A stretch of 64,000 nt of DNA from Oligoflexus tunisiensis (GTDB taxonomy: Bacteria; Bdellovibrionota_B; Oligoflexia; Oligoflexales; Oligoflexaceae). The notes under the pieces are model-generated. The model saw nothing but the letters and a program-made list of their open reading frames with translations. It had not been told where the DNA came from and ran no database searches. Positions 44,110-53,280 of this stretch are shown here, one piece after another. Position 1 is the stretch's first letter. The number at the start of each line of letters is the position of its first letter. The stretch is taken from the NCBI RefSeq assembly GCF_001748245.1, contig NZ_BDFO01000001.1, positions 3,280,509-3,344,508 on the forward strand, given 5' to 3'. Position numbers and translations under genes: made by a program.

Positions 44110-44790
44110 ATGAAAAGATGGTTGTCCACTTTCACGGTCTGCCTGCTGTTTGGATGTGGAACGCGCCAGGACGAAGGCCAGCGTCTGCATTCGGCTGAAT
44201 CCGAACGCTGGAGTCGACGCACAGGGGAGTTTGAAGGCTATGAGGCGATCAATCGTTTGATTGAGAACCGATTTCTGGCAGCGGCGGCGAACGGTAAACC
44301 GCAATTCCGTATCGAGGAGATGGGGGGTCCGGGTATCTATGAGGTGCGCACGCTGCTCGGCTACTTTGATAACAGCAGCGACGTCAGCGCGTTTCGGGGC
44401 GGCGGGCCGAATCCTTTCAACGCCATGCTCTGGTATAACCAGATCGCAGTTTTTTCCAAGGCCATCGGTCGCATCTGCCTCCAGCTGCCGGCCAACGGGA
44501 AGCAGGTCGTTGTCAAAGGCAACGACGGGGACGTAACCTATACGTTGCAAGCAAAGCTCATAGGTTTGATACCGGATCTGTGCGAATGGAAGCAGCCTGA
44601 TGAGATCATGAAGTCCAAGCTGTCGGAGCTTTGGCTGCAGGTTATGAGTTACGATGCACCCCGCGCAGAACAGGAGGCTTGGCTGAAGTTTTTCCTTGAG
44701 GGTGCGGATGACTTTGCTTCCAGCCAGGAGCGTGTCTCGGCCCTGTTTGAGACCATGCTGATGAATCCGTTTTTTCTTTTGCAGGAATAG
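44110..44790 (+). CDS. Lipoprotein, third gene of the DUF1501-cytochrome operon
   Basis: 226 residues; the ATG has AAGGA six bases upstream and lies 14 bases after the cytochrome gene. MKRWLSTFTVCLLFGC ends in a lipobox. The mature protein (FEGYEAINRLIENRFLAAAANG, GGPNPFNAMLWYNQIAVFSKAIG, EQEAWLKFFLEGADDFASSQERVSALFETMLMNPFFLLQE) is mostly helical, and its C-terminus resembles the end of planctomycete cytochrome-associated proteins. Probably a membrane tether or partner of the di-heme protein. No family name assigned. Confidence 0.8.
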   Translation: MKRWLSTFTVCLLFGCGTRQDEGQRLHSAESERWSRRTGEFEGYEAINRLIENRFLAAAANGKPQFRIEEMGGPGIYEVRTLLGYFDNSSDVSAFRGGGPNPFNAMLWYNQIAVFSKAIGRICLQLPANGKQVVVKGNDGDVTYTLQAKLIGLIPDLCEWKQPDEIMKSKLSELWLQVMSYDAPRAEQEAWLKFFLEGADDFASSQERVSALFETMLMNPFFLLQE

Positions 44791-44798
44791 CCCGTTCT

Positions 44799-45695
44799 TT
44801 AGGACTCACTGCCTTGCTTATTGATCGCGCGGGCAAGAAGGAACATACTTGAATATACATAGACCTTTTGCTTGTTCTTCATGAGTGGGGCCGCATAATC
44901 GGCAACAGTCTGCTTTTTGATAAGTTTAAAGCCAACGTCGCCGAGCCATTTATCGATCTCCTTTGGCGCCAATCCAAACAGAAAGGGCTCCCCAACCTTT
45001 TTCACATGTGCGTCTATGCGCTTACCGCCTGGAAAGCTCGCAGGATTTTCGAGGAAACCTTTGTCAAGGAAATTGAAAATGACTTCCATATGGTCGATGA
45101 GCTGAGATGCAATCCATGTGAGAAACCTTGCGAATGATTCCTCTTGCAGATAATAACTGACTCCCTCCATGAGGAAAAACGTAGGGACGGACTGATCCAA
45201 GCCATGCCGGAGTAAAAGATCATTCTGCTGAAGAAAGTCGCTTTCAAAGTCCAATGGTATCATCGTACTAGGGCTTTGGAGCCCTGCCTTCTGAAGAGTA
45301 ATCTGTTTTTTCGCTTGCGTTGCGGGATGATCGAGTTCGAACCAGCGGATAGGCAGGTCTTTGGGAAAACGCAACGATCGGCTGTCATATCCTGCACCAC
45401 AAAGCACCACCTGAATCCCGCCCTTCTGGGCGGCCTGCAGAAGGATCCTGTCGATGGCAGCTGTTCTAAAAACGAATTCTCCCATGACCCCTGGGAATTT
45501 TCGCTCATAGAACGAGGTCGTCCACGAACGAATGTGCTGTGAGCGACCCAAGGTAATCAGACACTTATTCAGGACTCCCAGGAAGAGGAAAGCGTAGGGG
45601 TCCTCGATGAGTCTTTGGTCGGGCGCACGCAAGGTTTCAAGTGCGCGCGTCGCCGCCGCTGATTCTGCCGTATCACTTGATTTTTGTTCTTTCAT
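44799..45695 (-). CDS. Class I SAM methyltransferase, LCMT-like
   Basis: 298 residues. SAAATRALETLRAPDQRLIEDPYAFLFLG, RTAAIDRILLQAAQKGG, QVVLCGAGYDSRSLRFP (SAM loop GAGYDSR), WFELDHPATQAKK and TFFLMEGVSYYLQEES define the TIGR00027/LCMT-like group. The acceptor is unknown. It is the last gene of a tight minus-strand operon with the Lgt-like and HMG-CoA reductase genes (four-base gap). That context suggests methylation of a lipid or isoprenoid-derived carboxyl group. Confidence 0.9.
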   Translation of the reverse strand: MKEQKSSDTAESAAATRALETLRAPDQRLIEDPYAFLFLGVLNKCLITLGRSQHIRSWTTSFYERKFPGVMGEFVFRTAAIDRILLQAAQKGGIQVVLCGAGYDSRSLRFPKDLPIRWFELDHPATQAKKQITLQKAGLQSPSTMIPLDFESDFLQQNDLLLRHGLDQSVPTFFLMEGVSYYLQEESFARFLTWIASQLIDHMEVIFNFLDKGFLENPASFPGGKRIDAHVKKVGEPFLFGLAPKEIDKWLGDVGFKLIKKQTVADYAAPLMKNKQKVYVYSSMFLLARAINKQGSES

Positions 45696-45699
45696 GTCT

Positions 45700-46449
45700 T
45701 CACACCGCCATGCTAAAAGCGCTTAATATGCCTATAACCAGGGCCACAAGCTGAGCCTCGGAGAATGGGCCTCGCCTGGGTCTTGCGGAAGACCGACGCC
45801 AGAAATCTATGATGAATCGAAAAGAGCCGTAAAGGATGAAGTACAAAGGCAGGAACTTGCCCCGTTCCGGCGTCGCCACAAAATAGAGGTAGGCAAAGAC
45901 CGAAAGGTGAAAGGCCGACTCAATCAATTGAATAGGGATGACTGGAGCATCTGTGCGTTCACCACTGGAGAACTTCCTGCAACCACATTCCTTCCGGTCG
46001 AAAACCACGGGAGGGTATATAAATCCGAAGCGTGCGTTCGGTACCCCGTAACAGCATCCTCCCAAGAAGCAGCCGATCCTTACGATCCCAAAGTACAAAG
46101 GAAAGAAGAAAGCAGCGACATCCAGCGCATCGCTCACACTGTTGCCGAGGAGCAGATGGGCCATCACATAGGATGGGAGCACTACCAGAACGGTATCCTG
46201 CAGAAGCGAGCGGGACGCACTCCCCGTTATACGAGCTTTGAAACGTAAGTAAATTCTATGGCTTGCGATAGCGACGAGAATGGCAGCCAGCGTGGTTGGG
46301 AACGTGATGGCGATGCGATCCTGAACGGCAATAAATATAATCATGGCGCACGTGGCCATGTCACTCGCCAGAAAATAAGGATGATACGGCCGTCCAAAAA
46401 CGGTAAGCGTGTGAGCCTTTCGAACCAGCGCTGACAGTTGATTTTGCAT
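45700..46449 (-). CDS. Lgt-like (prolipoprotein diacylglyceryl transferase family) membrane protein
   Basis: 249 residues from the ATG at 46449. About seven hydrophobic segments carry Lgt-family marks: FGRPYHPYFLASDMATCAMII at the N-terminus, RIGCFLGGCCYG (signature loop, with Cys where housekeeping Lgt has NFxN), PVIPIQLIESAFHL and RPRRGPFSEAQLVALVIG near the C-terminus. It is probably a paralogue that transfers lipid moieties to another acceptor and not the essential Lgt. It sits five bases after mvaA and four before the methyltransferase. Confidence 0.82.
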   Translation of the reverse strand: MQNQLSALVRKAHTLTVFGRPYHPYFLASDMATCAMIIFIAVQDRIAITFPTTLAAILVAIASHRIYLRFKARITGSASRSLLQDTVLVVLPSYVMAHLLLGNSVSDALDVAAFFFPLYFGIVRIGCFLGGCCYGVPNARFGFIYPPVVFDRKECGCRKFSSGERTDAPVIPIQLIESAFHLSVFAYLYFVATPERGKFLPLYFILYGSFRFIIDFWRRSSARPRRGPFSEAQLVALVIGILSAFSMAV

Positions 46450-46454
46450 GGTTT

Positions 46455-47687
46455 TCAAGGTTTTTGTCCCGCTGATAATTCCAGATTTCCCTGGTGCAAT
46501 CTCATATGTCCGCTTTGTATCCCTTCGCAGGTGAGCGCGCGAAGTGCGGAGAGGTTTTGCCCGAGGCCAACCGCAACCACAATCTCGGCGAGACGTTGGG
46601 CGCAAGGATTGCCGAGGAGACGCAGAGCTGCTTTGGACCCTGGATGGAGTGTCGTGACACCACCGACAGTTCCCAGCGCCATGGGGAGTTCGATTTCTCC
46701 TTCGAGGTCGCCCTCTTCATTTTTCCACCAGCGCGTCATGGGCTGATAAATACCATTGCGGCAGGCGTAAGCATGCGCGCCGGCCTCAGCCGCTCTCCAG
46801 TCATTGCCAGTGGCGATGACCACGGGATCGATGCCATTCATCACACCCTTATTATGCGTGGCTGCGCGGTAGATATCGTGTGCTGCGAAGAGATAAGCCT
46901 TCTCAATACGCTCGACCACATCGGGGCCGCTGTAGTCGCCATAGCCCAGGCTGTCCTTTGGAACCTTGCAGTGCGCCTTGGCGATCCTTTTATCGCATAG
47001 ATTTGTGAGGATACGCAGCCCCATGCGGCAGGGTATCAGCTGCTGAATATTCCGGGCGAGCCGCTCACATACTGTGTTGATAAGGTTGGCACCCATGGCA
47101 TCGCGAGTGTCCACATCGATGTGGATAACGAGTGACTGCAAGGGCTCGATGAAGCGCCATGAGAGATTCCGAGCGCCGCCACCTCGTGCAAGGAGGCGAT
47201 CCTGACCTTGATTGGCCCAAGCGAGAAGTTCGCCGCGCTCCCGCTCAAGCAGGGAGTGAAAGTCAACGCCAGGATCAGGGTATAACTGAATCTGGCCCGT
47301 GCCGATCGGGTCTGTGCTGGAGGTCCGAAATCCGCCGCCAGCCCGGATCATCTTTGCGCCATGACTGGCCGCCGCGACGACGCTCGTTTCCTCGACCGCC
47401 ATCGGGATGAGCACATCCTCTCCGTTTATCGTGAAATTGGTGGCGATGCCCAAAGGCAGGGAATACGTGCCGACCCCGTTTTCAATGAAGACATTGATAA
47501 GCTCGGCACTCAGATCGCCAAATCCGCCAATGTTCAGACCTGCATCAGTTTCCATGCGCATGGCGCGCAGAATGATCCCACGTCGTTCCTCGATGGGAAG
47601 GTTGTGAAATCCTGGAATTCGTGAGGAGAGTTTGTCGTCCTGGTCTGGGGCATTGTCCAGAGGGAAGGCTGGCTTTGGACTCGTCAT
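46455..47687 (-). CDS. mvaA: Hydroxymethylglutaryl-CoA reductase, class II
   Basis: 410 residues from the ATG at 47687. Signature stretches are ENGVGTYSLPLGIATNF, LIPMAVEETSVVAAASHGAK (catalytic Glu near 100), HNKGVMNGIDPVVIATGNDWRA (catalytic Lys near 279, Asp in GND) and GHMRLHQGNL (C-terminal catalytic His). It reduces HMG-CoA to mevalonate, or runs in reverse in some bacteria. Most Proteobacteria-like lineages use the MEP route, so this gene hints at a mevalonate pathway or specialised isoprenoid use. It heads the three-gene operon. Confidence 0.94.
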   Translation of the reverse strand: MTSPKPAFPLDNAPDQDDKLSSRIPGFHNLPIEERRGIILRAMRMETDAGLNIGGFGDLSAELINVFIENGVGTYSLPLGIATNFTINGEDVLIPMAVEETSVVAAASHGAKMIRAGGGFRTSSTDPIGTGQIQLYPDPGVDFHSLLERERGELLAWANQGQDRLLARGGGARNLSWRFIEPLQSLVIHIDVDTRDAMGANLINTVCERLARNIQQLIPCRMGLRILTNLCDKRIAKAHCKVPKDSLGYGDYSGPDVVERIEKAYLFAAHDIYRAATHNKGVMNGIDPVVIATGNDWRAAEAGAHAYACRNGIYQPMTRWWKNEEGDLEGEIELPMALGTVGGVTTLHPGSKAALRLLGNPCAQRLAEIVVAVGLGQNLSALRALTCEGIQSGHMRLHQGNLELSAGQKP

Positions 47688-47925
47688 GTTCGGTTCCCGT
47701 CCTTTTCGAAAGCTTCGCAAAGGTAAGATCGATCTTCCGCCTCTAAAGATTTGCCTGGCATTCAGTGGCGCGGCTGTATGGACGAGTGAACGTGATCGCT
47801 GAAAGTCCTACCTTATCGGATCAGAGCAGCCTCGGGTTTTTCTGTTTGTCACATCATTGGGTTGGATCCTGACCGGGACTTTTCGCAAGGTCAGGAGCTA
47901 TTCGAAACTTTACAAGAGGTCAGTG

Positions 47926-48957
47926 TTAAGGTCGGCAATCCACACAAGTCCACTCAATTTCAGAGTCGCCGACAGGAACTGGCCGGTCTTCCATGGCCGT
48001 CAGCTGCAGATCCGCAAAATACACACGCTCGTCTTTTCTGGTTGCGGAGCCTGGACTGCTCCCGCCAAAGAATGTCGAGAAAAAGAGACGGCTCAACTTG
48101 AGCTGGTCGGTGGTCCGCATGGAGAAATCAGAACGCTTGTAGACCTCCTGGGCATCAATGGCAACGCGCACCATGCCATCGTTCTGACCAACACGATTGG
48201 CTTTGACTTCGATTTCGACGAAGGCCCAGCGCCCTTGCGGAAATGAGAAGGTACCGCGACCGAGAGACCATCCATAGACTTTGCCGGTCGTTGAATTTTT
48301 CTCAAGTTGAGCCTGCGGGTCGTTCGCCAGATGCTCATTGCCCGCCTGTGAAAAATAAGCGTAAACTTCACCCTTACAATTCTCGCGCCACATCAGACGC
48401 ACGCTGAAGCCATTGGTCCCTGTCGGGGTTTCTCCCCCTGAAATCAGCTCGCCGGTGCTGGCAACTCCAGGAAGTTTTCCACCCTTGACGCAATCAAATC
48501 CTTCGCCGAAGCGATACCAATAGCTCAGTTTGATGCCGTCTGCGGGATGGCCGGTATCGACGACAAACTGTGTTCCACCGGGCTTTAAACCTACGCTTTT
48601 GGAGTAGGAGGGACTGGCCGTCCCTTTGGGATAAAGAACCTCCAGGACTTTTCCCGACCGTACACCCATCGGGTCGTGTAATACGCGTTCATTGGCGATG
48701 CCTTCCTTCAAGCGGCCGATTTTCTCAATGTTCCAGCCGTCAGGGAAATTATCAAACGTGTAGAGTCCCGGCTGCGACATTTCAGGAACGAGGGTGACCT
48801 CGCGTGCGCCATCATTCTGCAGATTTCCGCTCTCCTGGTCGGCTATAGGTTCAGAACTTCTGCCGTTTCCAGGGCTTTTCGCGTCCGGCTCATGACAGGC
48901 TCCCACACCAAGGACAATAAAAAGTCCATAAGACAGCATTCTTGATTTGAGCAACAT
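47926..48957 (-). CDS. Polysaccharide-lyase-like lipoprotein (PL14/PL20 type)
   Basis: 343 residues; the ATG follows GGAGAGACC. The leader ends GVGAC (lipobox). The mature domain is a beta-jelly roll resembling Polysacc_lyase_14: LEVLYPKGTASPSYSKS, KLSYWYRFGEGFDCVKGGKLPGV, GFSVRLMWRENCKGEVYAYFSQAG, GRWAFVEIEVKANRVGQNDGMVRVAIDAQEV and LFFSTFFGGSSP. Relatives cleave alginate-like or glucuronan-like uronic acid polymers by beta-elimination. It is cell-envelope anchored and monocistronic. The substrate is an inference. Confidence 0.8.
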   Translation of the reverse strand: MLLKSRMLSYGLFIVLGVGACHEPDAKSPGNGRSSEPIADQESGNLQNDGAREVTLVPEMSQPGLYTFDNFPDGWNIEKIGRLKEGIANERVLHDPMGVRSGKVLEVLYPKGTASPSYSKSVGLKPGGTQFVVDTGHPADGIKLSYWYRFGEGFDCVKGGKLPGVASTGELISGGETPTGTNGFSVRLMWRENCKGEVYAYFSQAGNEHLANDPQAQLEKNSTTGKVYGWSLGRGTFSFPQGRWAFVEIEVKANRVGQNDGMVRVAIDAQEVYKRSDFSMRTTDQLKLSRLFFSTFFGGSSPGSATRKDERVYFADLQLTAMEDRPVPVGDSEIEWTCVDCRP

Positions 48958-49060
48958 GGTCTCTCCCCAAACTCCGTCAACAGGATTCAGACAACAGCAG
49001 TCAGCGCCTGAGGAACATTAGCCTGTTTCGGGCGATAGGGTTAAACCCAATTTTTCTTTA

Positions 49061-49897
49061 CTATTCGATCGTAACCTGAGCGGACTTGATTTCAACCCCG
49101 AGGGAGCCGTTGGCCGTTTTTTCATAAATACGGTCCAGGTAGACCTCACAGGATTTCGCAGCGAGGCCTTTCTGATTCAGGATCAGGGCAACGGAAGCAG
49201 TATACGATCCTGCTCCATCCAATTTGTTTTCCCTGGTTTGACCTGGAAGTGTGGGCCGCACAGTGACGCCATTGGCCAGGACGCAGCTGATACTGGCATA
49301 GACCGATTTCAGATAACTCGCGTCCGCAACGAGAAAATCATCGGTCAGCAAATCCACAGTAAAATTAACCTCGAGGTTGTCGGTTGTTACGGTCGGCGGC
49401 TCCATTTCCAGGGAAAAATCAAAAATACGGTCGATCGAAAAGACGGCTTCGGACTTGTCATAGGTCTGATCCTCAGCGTCTTCGAATCGAGGCTGAACAG
49501 AAAGCTGCGTGTCGGAGACCAGAATATCGAAGTCGGGCGTCTGATCGTCATCGACGTCGACCGTGGCCGTGCTGCCATCAAAACCCGCCAACGACAAGCT
49601 GATGGGTGACTCAAAGACCACATAATCCTGGGTCACATCACAGGCATCATTCAGAAAGACCAGACTCCAAATCGTGAGTTTATCGTCGCTGATCGAATAC
49701 CAGGTTTTTCGATAGGTGCCGTTGATAACGTTGTCCACCTCGCAGGTACTCTCCGCATAGAGGCGACTTTGATCCAGTTGAACCTCAGTCCCGTCGGGAA
49801 GCGTGGCGCTGATGACAGTGGACTCCGACTCATCTTTCTTCTCGGCGCAACTGATGGACAGGGCTGTGAGGAGCAGAACACTTGGAATGGCCTTCAT
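49061..49897 (-). CDS. Secreted lipoprotein of unknown function
   Basis: 278 residues from the ATG at 49897 (AAGGA seven bases upstream). MKAIPSVLLLTALSISC is a lipoprotein leader. The mature part is Asp/Thr-rich and predicted beta-rich: TYRKTWYSISDDKLTIWSLVF, GSTATVDVDDDQTPDFDILVSD, NLEVNFTVDLLTDDFLVADASY, GSYTASVALILNQKGLAAKSCEVYLDR. DVDDDQTPDFD could bind calcium. No family recognised. It follows the polysaccharide-lyase-like gene on the same strand but is separated by a promoter-length gap. Confidence 0.75.
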   Translation of the reverse strand: MKAIPSVLLLTALSISCAEKKDESESTVISATLPDGTEVQLDQSRLYAESTCEVDNVINGTYRKTWYSISDDKLTIWSLVFLNDACDVTQDYVVFESPISLSLAGFDGSTATVDVDDDQTPDFDILVSDTQLSVQPRFEDAEDQTYDKSEAVFSIDRIFDFSLEMEPPTVTTDNLEVNFTVDLLTDDFLVADASYLKSVYASISCVLANGVTVRPTLPGQTRENKLDGAGSYTASVALILNQKGLAAKSCEVYLDRIYEKTANGSLGVEIKSAQVTIE

Positions 49898-50209
49898 GAA
49901 CGTATCCTTCCGTGGAGAACGCAAAATGGAATGGCTCCCCTCATTATAGTCTCCGGGCAGCCTCACGGTAAGAATTGTGTAAATATTTCATTCAGAATCT
50001 GTCGCGCCCCCCTACATACCCGATTTAACCCGCAGAACCAGGCCCTTGCGCCCGTTTCCTGAAGACCTGGCAGCAACAGAGACCAGAACGTGATTCGACT
50101 GCCCCCCGAAAAAACTCGTAAATCCGCTGGGCATAGGAAATGCATAGGGCAATTTTTAAGCACACTTGTTAACGTAACCCATAGCTCGACCTCGAGCTGA
50201 GAGGAATGT

Positions 50210-51220
50210 ATGAGCGCGTCCCATGCAAGCTATCGCATACTTTTTCTGGGAACATGTCTGCTCTTTCTTGCGTGCCAGAACCAAAGTCCGACGGGCCACC
50301 GGAGTGTCCCCACGGCAGGAACGCAGCAAGGCACTGACATCAATCCAGTCGAAGACGATGGGAATACCATCGCGGACAATGATGAGAATCCGACACCAAA
50401 TTCCATGGATTCCACGGATAAGAAACCGGGAACGGACCCCGAAGTGAAACCGGCGACCTGTGCCAATGAAGTTCTGGGAATAGTGGGTGGAACGGCTGTC
50501 AAGACAAAGACGTTGCTGGCCAGGTCCACAGCACAGATTTATTTTCCCGATACGGATTGCACGGCAACTCTGGTCGGCCCCACGCAGCTGACAACAGCCG
50601 CTCATTGTTTTGAGCCTGGCGTCACGACTGCCGAGATGCGCTTTGGAATCGATTCCACCAAGCCTGACCTTGTCATTCCGGTTGCCAAATGGATCGTGCA
50701 TCCCTCCTATGATAATCAGTTCCGTTATGATGCGGCGGTCGTAACACTGCAGAAACCCGTGCCGGCTGAGCTGGTTCCGGTGCCGATTGCCAAACCCGAG
50801 GAACTGTTTGCCGGTCGGGACGTGATTTATGCGGGTTATGGCACGCTCTCGGAAACAGGACAGGTCGCCGGCACTCTCAACTGGGTCTCGGTCAAAGTCG
50901 AATCGGTCGCTGCGAACAATCCATCGTTCGATACGGTGATCAACGGCAAAGGAACCTGTTATGGTGATTCCGGTGGTCCCGGCTATATCGTGGACGAGGC
51001 CACGCAATGCCTCAAGGCTGTCGGAGCCACATCCACAGCCAGCCAGAAATCGCCAACAGGACTCTGTGGCGAAGGCGATACGACCACGGACTTGACCCGT
51101 TTGCAGGGCTGGATCGCAGCGAGCTTTGCCGCGCTGGGCGCGCCCCTGGAAGGACTCAATACGAAGGACGGCAGCGAGGCGGCTGCCGCCCAGAACGTTA
51201 TTGTTACAGCGACGAACTAA
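50210..51220 (+). CDS. Trypsin-like (S1) serine protease, lipoprotein with long linker
   Basis: 336 residues; AGGA lies four bases before the ATG. The lipobox LFLAC gives Cys22, then an acidic Pro/Thr/Asp linker of about 65 residues leads to IVGG at Ile91. The triad is His132 (LTTAAHC), Asp174 (RYDAAVVTL) and Ser254 (CYGDSGGPG). It is more divergent than the pair at 23224 and 60858 and lacks their C-terminal domain. It ends convergent with the zinc-finger gene, overlapping it by 17 bases. Confidence 0.93.
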   Translation: MSASHASYRILFLGTCLLFLACQNQSPTGHRSVPTAGTQQGTDINPVEDDGNTIADNDENPTPNSMDSTDKKPGTDPEVKPATCANEVLGIVGGTAVKTKTLLARSTAQIYFPDTDCTATLVGPTQLTTAAHCFEPGVTTAEMRFGIDSTKPDLVIPVAKWIVHPSYDNQFRYDAAVVTLQKPVPAELVPVPIAKPEELFAGRDVIYAGYGTLSETGQVAGTLNWVSVKVESVAANNPSFDTVINGKGTCYGDSGGPGYIVDEATQCLKAVGATSTASQKSPTGLCGEGDTTTDLTRLQGWIAASFAALGAPLEGLNTKDGSEAAAAQNVIVTATN

Positions 51221-51536
51221 AAGACTGATGGGGGTCATCAGTCAGGACCCTTGATGACGAACCAAAGGCCGTATTGAAATCCGCCATCTGATTATGAGCA
51301 TAACACCAGAGCCAGGTTTCCCCTGGCTCGAAGGATTGAATCACCGGGTGCTTCGTTTGGTGATAATGTTGCGTCGCATGCTTGTTTGGGGAATCATCAC
51401 AGCATCCGACATGCCCACACGCCAGGCATAGTCTGAGGTGCATCCAGTCATCTCCCGATTTCAAACATTCCTCGCAACCTTCGGTCGTATGGGGCGTCAC
51501 AGGACTTAGCGTCCGAAAATCCTTGCATAGAGCCAT
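51204..51536 (-). CDS. UBP-type zinc-finger protein
   Basis: 110 residues. The pattern GCEECLKSGDDWMHLRLCLACGHVGCCDDSPNKHATQHYHQTKHPVIQSFEPGETWLWCY has the Cys/His ladder of a ZnF-UBP domain. In eukaryotes it binds the free C-terminus of ubiquitin. Stand-alone bacterial versions of about 90-110 residues are common in some lineages, and their role is unknown. It has a full set of ligands. Possibly it binds a small protein tail or works with a redox partner. Confidence 0.9.
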   Translation of the reverse strand: MALCKDFRTLSPVTPHTTEGCEECLKSGDDWMHLRLCLACGHVGCCDDSPNKHATQHYHQTKHPVIQSFEPGETWLWCYAHNQMADFNTAFGSSSRVLTDDPHQSFSSSL

Positions 51537-51696
51537 GGCTACTCACCCTTTTGTTAAGCGTGGGAAGTTAATTGCATCGCGCCAGCGGGCATCCCGACAC
51601 GCAACATCGTAGTCTCATCGTGGATCCATGGAAAGTGACGAAGGCATCGTGGGTGTAATTTTTTGCTCCAGCTCATGCATAACGTGGTGCGGTGAA

Positions 51697-51714
51697 GGGC
51701 CCCGGCAGGGGCCC
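51697..51714. other. GC-rich hairpin
   Basis: GGGCCCC (51697-51703) and GGGGCCC (51708-51714) form a strong stem with a 4-base loop just beyond the stop of the decayed membrane-protein gene. It could be its terminator, but there is no T-run. Nothing else was recognised in 51537-51718. Confidence 0.4.
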
Positions 51715-51718
51715 GCAG

Positions 51719-52099
51719 TCAGGCGGGACATTCGCGCATCCGCGTTTCTGAGCTGCGGATGTCAAAACTCAGTGCGCCCGGAACGGCGAACAGAGGGAAG
51801 GAGTCAACGGCACCTGGACCGAGGGCGGTGATGGCCAGGGCAAGATCATGCTGCCGATGCAGGCGATCTTAAGGCTCACGCCGCTGGACAGAAACCCAAG
51901 GCCAAGGAGGTGTTGGCCGCAGGCCATGGCCAGCATGAATACCGCGGCGATGCCGACGCAAGCGCCTTGAATACATTCGCGGGTGGATCCCCAGGCGAAC
52001 GCGGCCGTAAAGAGAATCGCCGCGTTTGAGATGATACCCGGTCTGATCCACCATCATCATCGCGAGCAAAATTCGGACCGCTTGAAAAAATCGAATCAT
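51719..52099 (-). pseudogene. Frameshifted DoxX-like small membrane protein
   Basis: On the minus strand, MIRFFQAVRILLAMMM (52099 onward) reads into a non-protein-like tail. A second frame carries AAILFTAAFAWGSTREC and GIAAVFMLAMACGQHLLGLGF with hydrophobic helices. A third ends LALAITALGPGAVDSFPLFAVPG and stops at 51719. Joined in order they make one four-helix membrane protein of about 125 residues. The closing LGPG motif is reminiscent of DoxX. At least two frameshifts separate the parts. Decay or sequencing error cannot be told apart. Confidence 0.5.
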
Positions 52100-52182
52100 T
52101 TTAAGAGCGCAGATGATTCTCTGCGGGATTTGACGCTGAGAGCTGATCCATCAGCGCCAACAGTGGGTCGCTCCGGACGCAT

Positions 52183-53262
52183 TCAGTGCTGCCTGGGAAA
52201 TGCGCGCGCATACTGGACCGGAACCAGTCCTTCCGTTTTCGCATGCAGCTCCTTCTGCGCGCGGAGGGGCCAGTAGGGATCGCGCAGAAATTCCCGCGCA
52301 ATGAACACGAGATCCGCCTGTCCACTGCGAATGATCGCATCGGCCTGCATCGACTGCGTGATCATGCCGACCGCGCCGGTCGCCATCCCGGTTCGCCGGC
52401 GGATGGCATCCGCAAAGGGCACCTGGTAGTTGGCGCCGACGGGAATACGGGCCTCGGCAGAAACGCCACCGGAGCTGCAATCGATGATGTCGACGGCCTC
52501 ATCCTTGAGCAGGAGCGCCAGCGCAATGGAATCCTCGAGCGTCCAGCCATCCTCCACCCAATCGGAACAGGAAAGTCGCACGGAGAGTGGCAAGGACTCC
52601 GGCCAAACACCACGCACGGCGCGCACAGTTTCCAGCAGCATACGACAGCGGTTGTCGAAACTGCCCCCATAGGCGTCCTGCCGTAAATTGCTGAGTGGCG
52701 AGAGAAAACTATTGAGAAGATAACCGTGCGCCGCATGCACTTCAAGAGACTGAAAACCGGCCGCAAGAGCCCGCTCCGCAGTTTTCGCGAAAGCCTGGAC
52801 CATGAGCTGAATCTGCTCCACGCTCATGGCCTCCGGTGCGGGATAGCTGTCGCTGAAAGCCAGAGGACTCGGCCCGATCGTGGTCCAGCGGCCTTCCGCG
52901 ACTGTCAACTCCTGATCACCGAACCATGGAGCTTTGCGACTGGCCTTGCGCCCGGCGTGCGCAATCTGAATTCCCGGCACGGAACCCTGTTCGCGGATGA
53001 AGCGGACACAACGCGCGAGCGGTTCGATATGAGCATCCGACCACAGCCCAAGATCCCGGTCGGTGATGCGGCCTTCAGGAGTTACGGCCGTGGCCTCCAC
53101 AACCACCAGCCCGGCACCGCCGACCGCCCGACTGCCGAGATGCACCATGTGCCAGTCGTTCGCAAAACCTTCATGACAACTGTACTGGCACATCGGTGAA
53201 ACTCCGATGCGATTGCGCATGGTGATGCTGCGCAAAGGAAAGGGTTCAAAGAGATGGCTCAT
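52183..53262 (-). CDS. NADPH dehydrogenase, Old Yellow Enzyme family (YqjM/NamA type)
   Basis: 359 residues. LRSITMRNRIGVSPMCQYS contains the YqjM-type Cys that tunes the flavin. Further matches are FANDWHMVHLGSRAVGGAGLVVVEATAV, IQIAHAGRKA, EVHAAHGYLLNSFLSPLSNLRQDAYGGSFDNR and ADLVFIAREFLRDPYWP. It binds FMN and reduces activated alkenes (enones, nitro compounds, quinones) with NADPH. It is transcribed 18 bases after the EEP-family gene. Confidence 0.94.
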   Translation of the reverse strand: MSHLFEPFPLRSITMRNRIGVSPMCQYSCHEGFANDWHMVHLGSRAVGGAGLVVVEATAVTPEGRITDRDLGLWSDAHIEPLARCVRFIREQGSVPGIQIAHAGRKASRKAPWFGDQELTVAEGRWTTIGPSPLAFSDSYPAPEAMSVEQIQLMVQAFAKTAERALAAGFQSLEVHAAHGYLLNSFLSPLSNLRQDAYGGSFDNRCRMLLETVRAVRGVWPESLPLSVRLSCSDWVEDGWTLEDSIALALLLKDEAVDIIDCSSGGVSAEARIPVGANYQVPFADAIRRRTGMATGAVGMITQSMQADAIIRSGQADLVFIAREFLRDPYWPLRAQKELHAKTEGLVPVQYARAFPRQH

Positions 53263-53280
53263 GCGTGGACTCCTCGTGTG

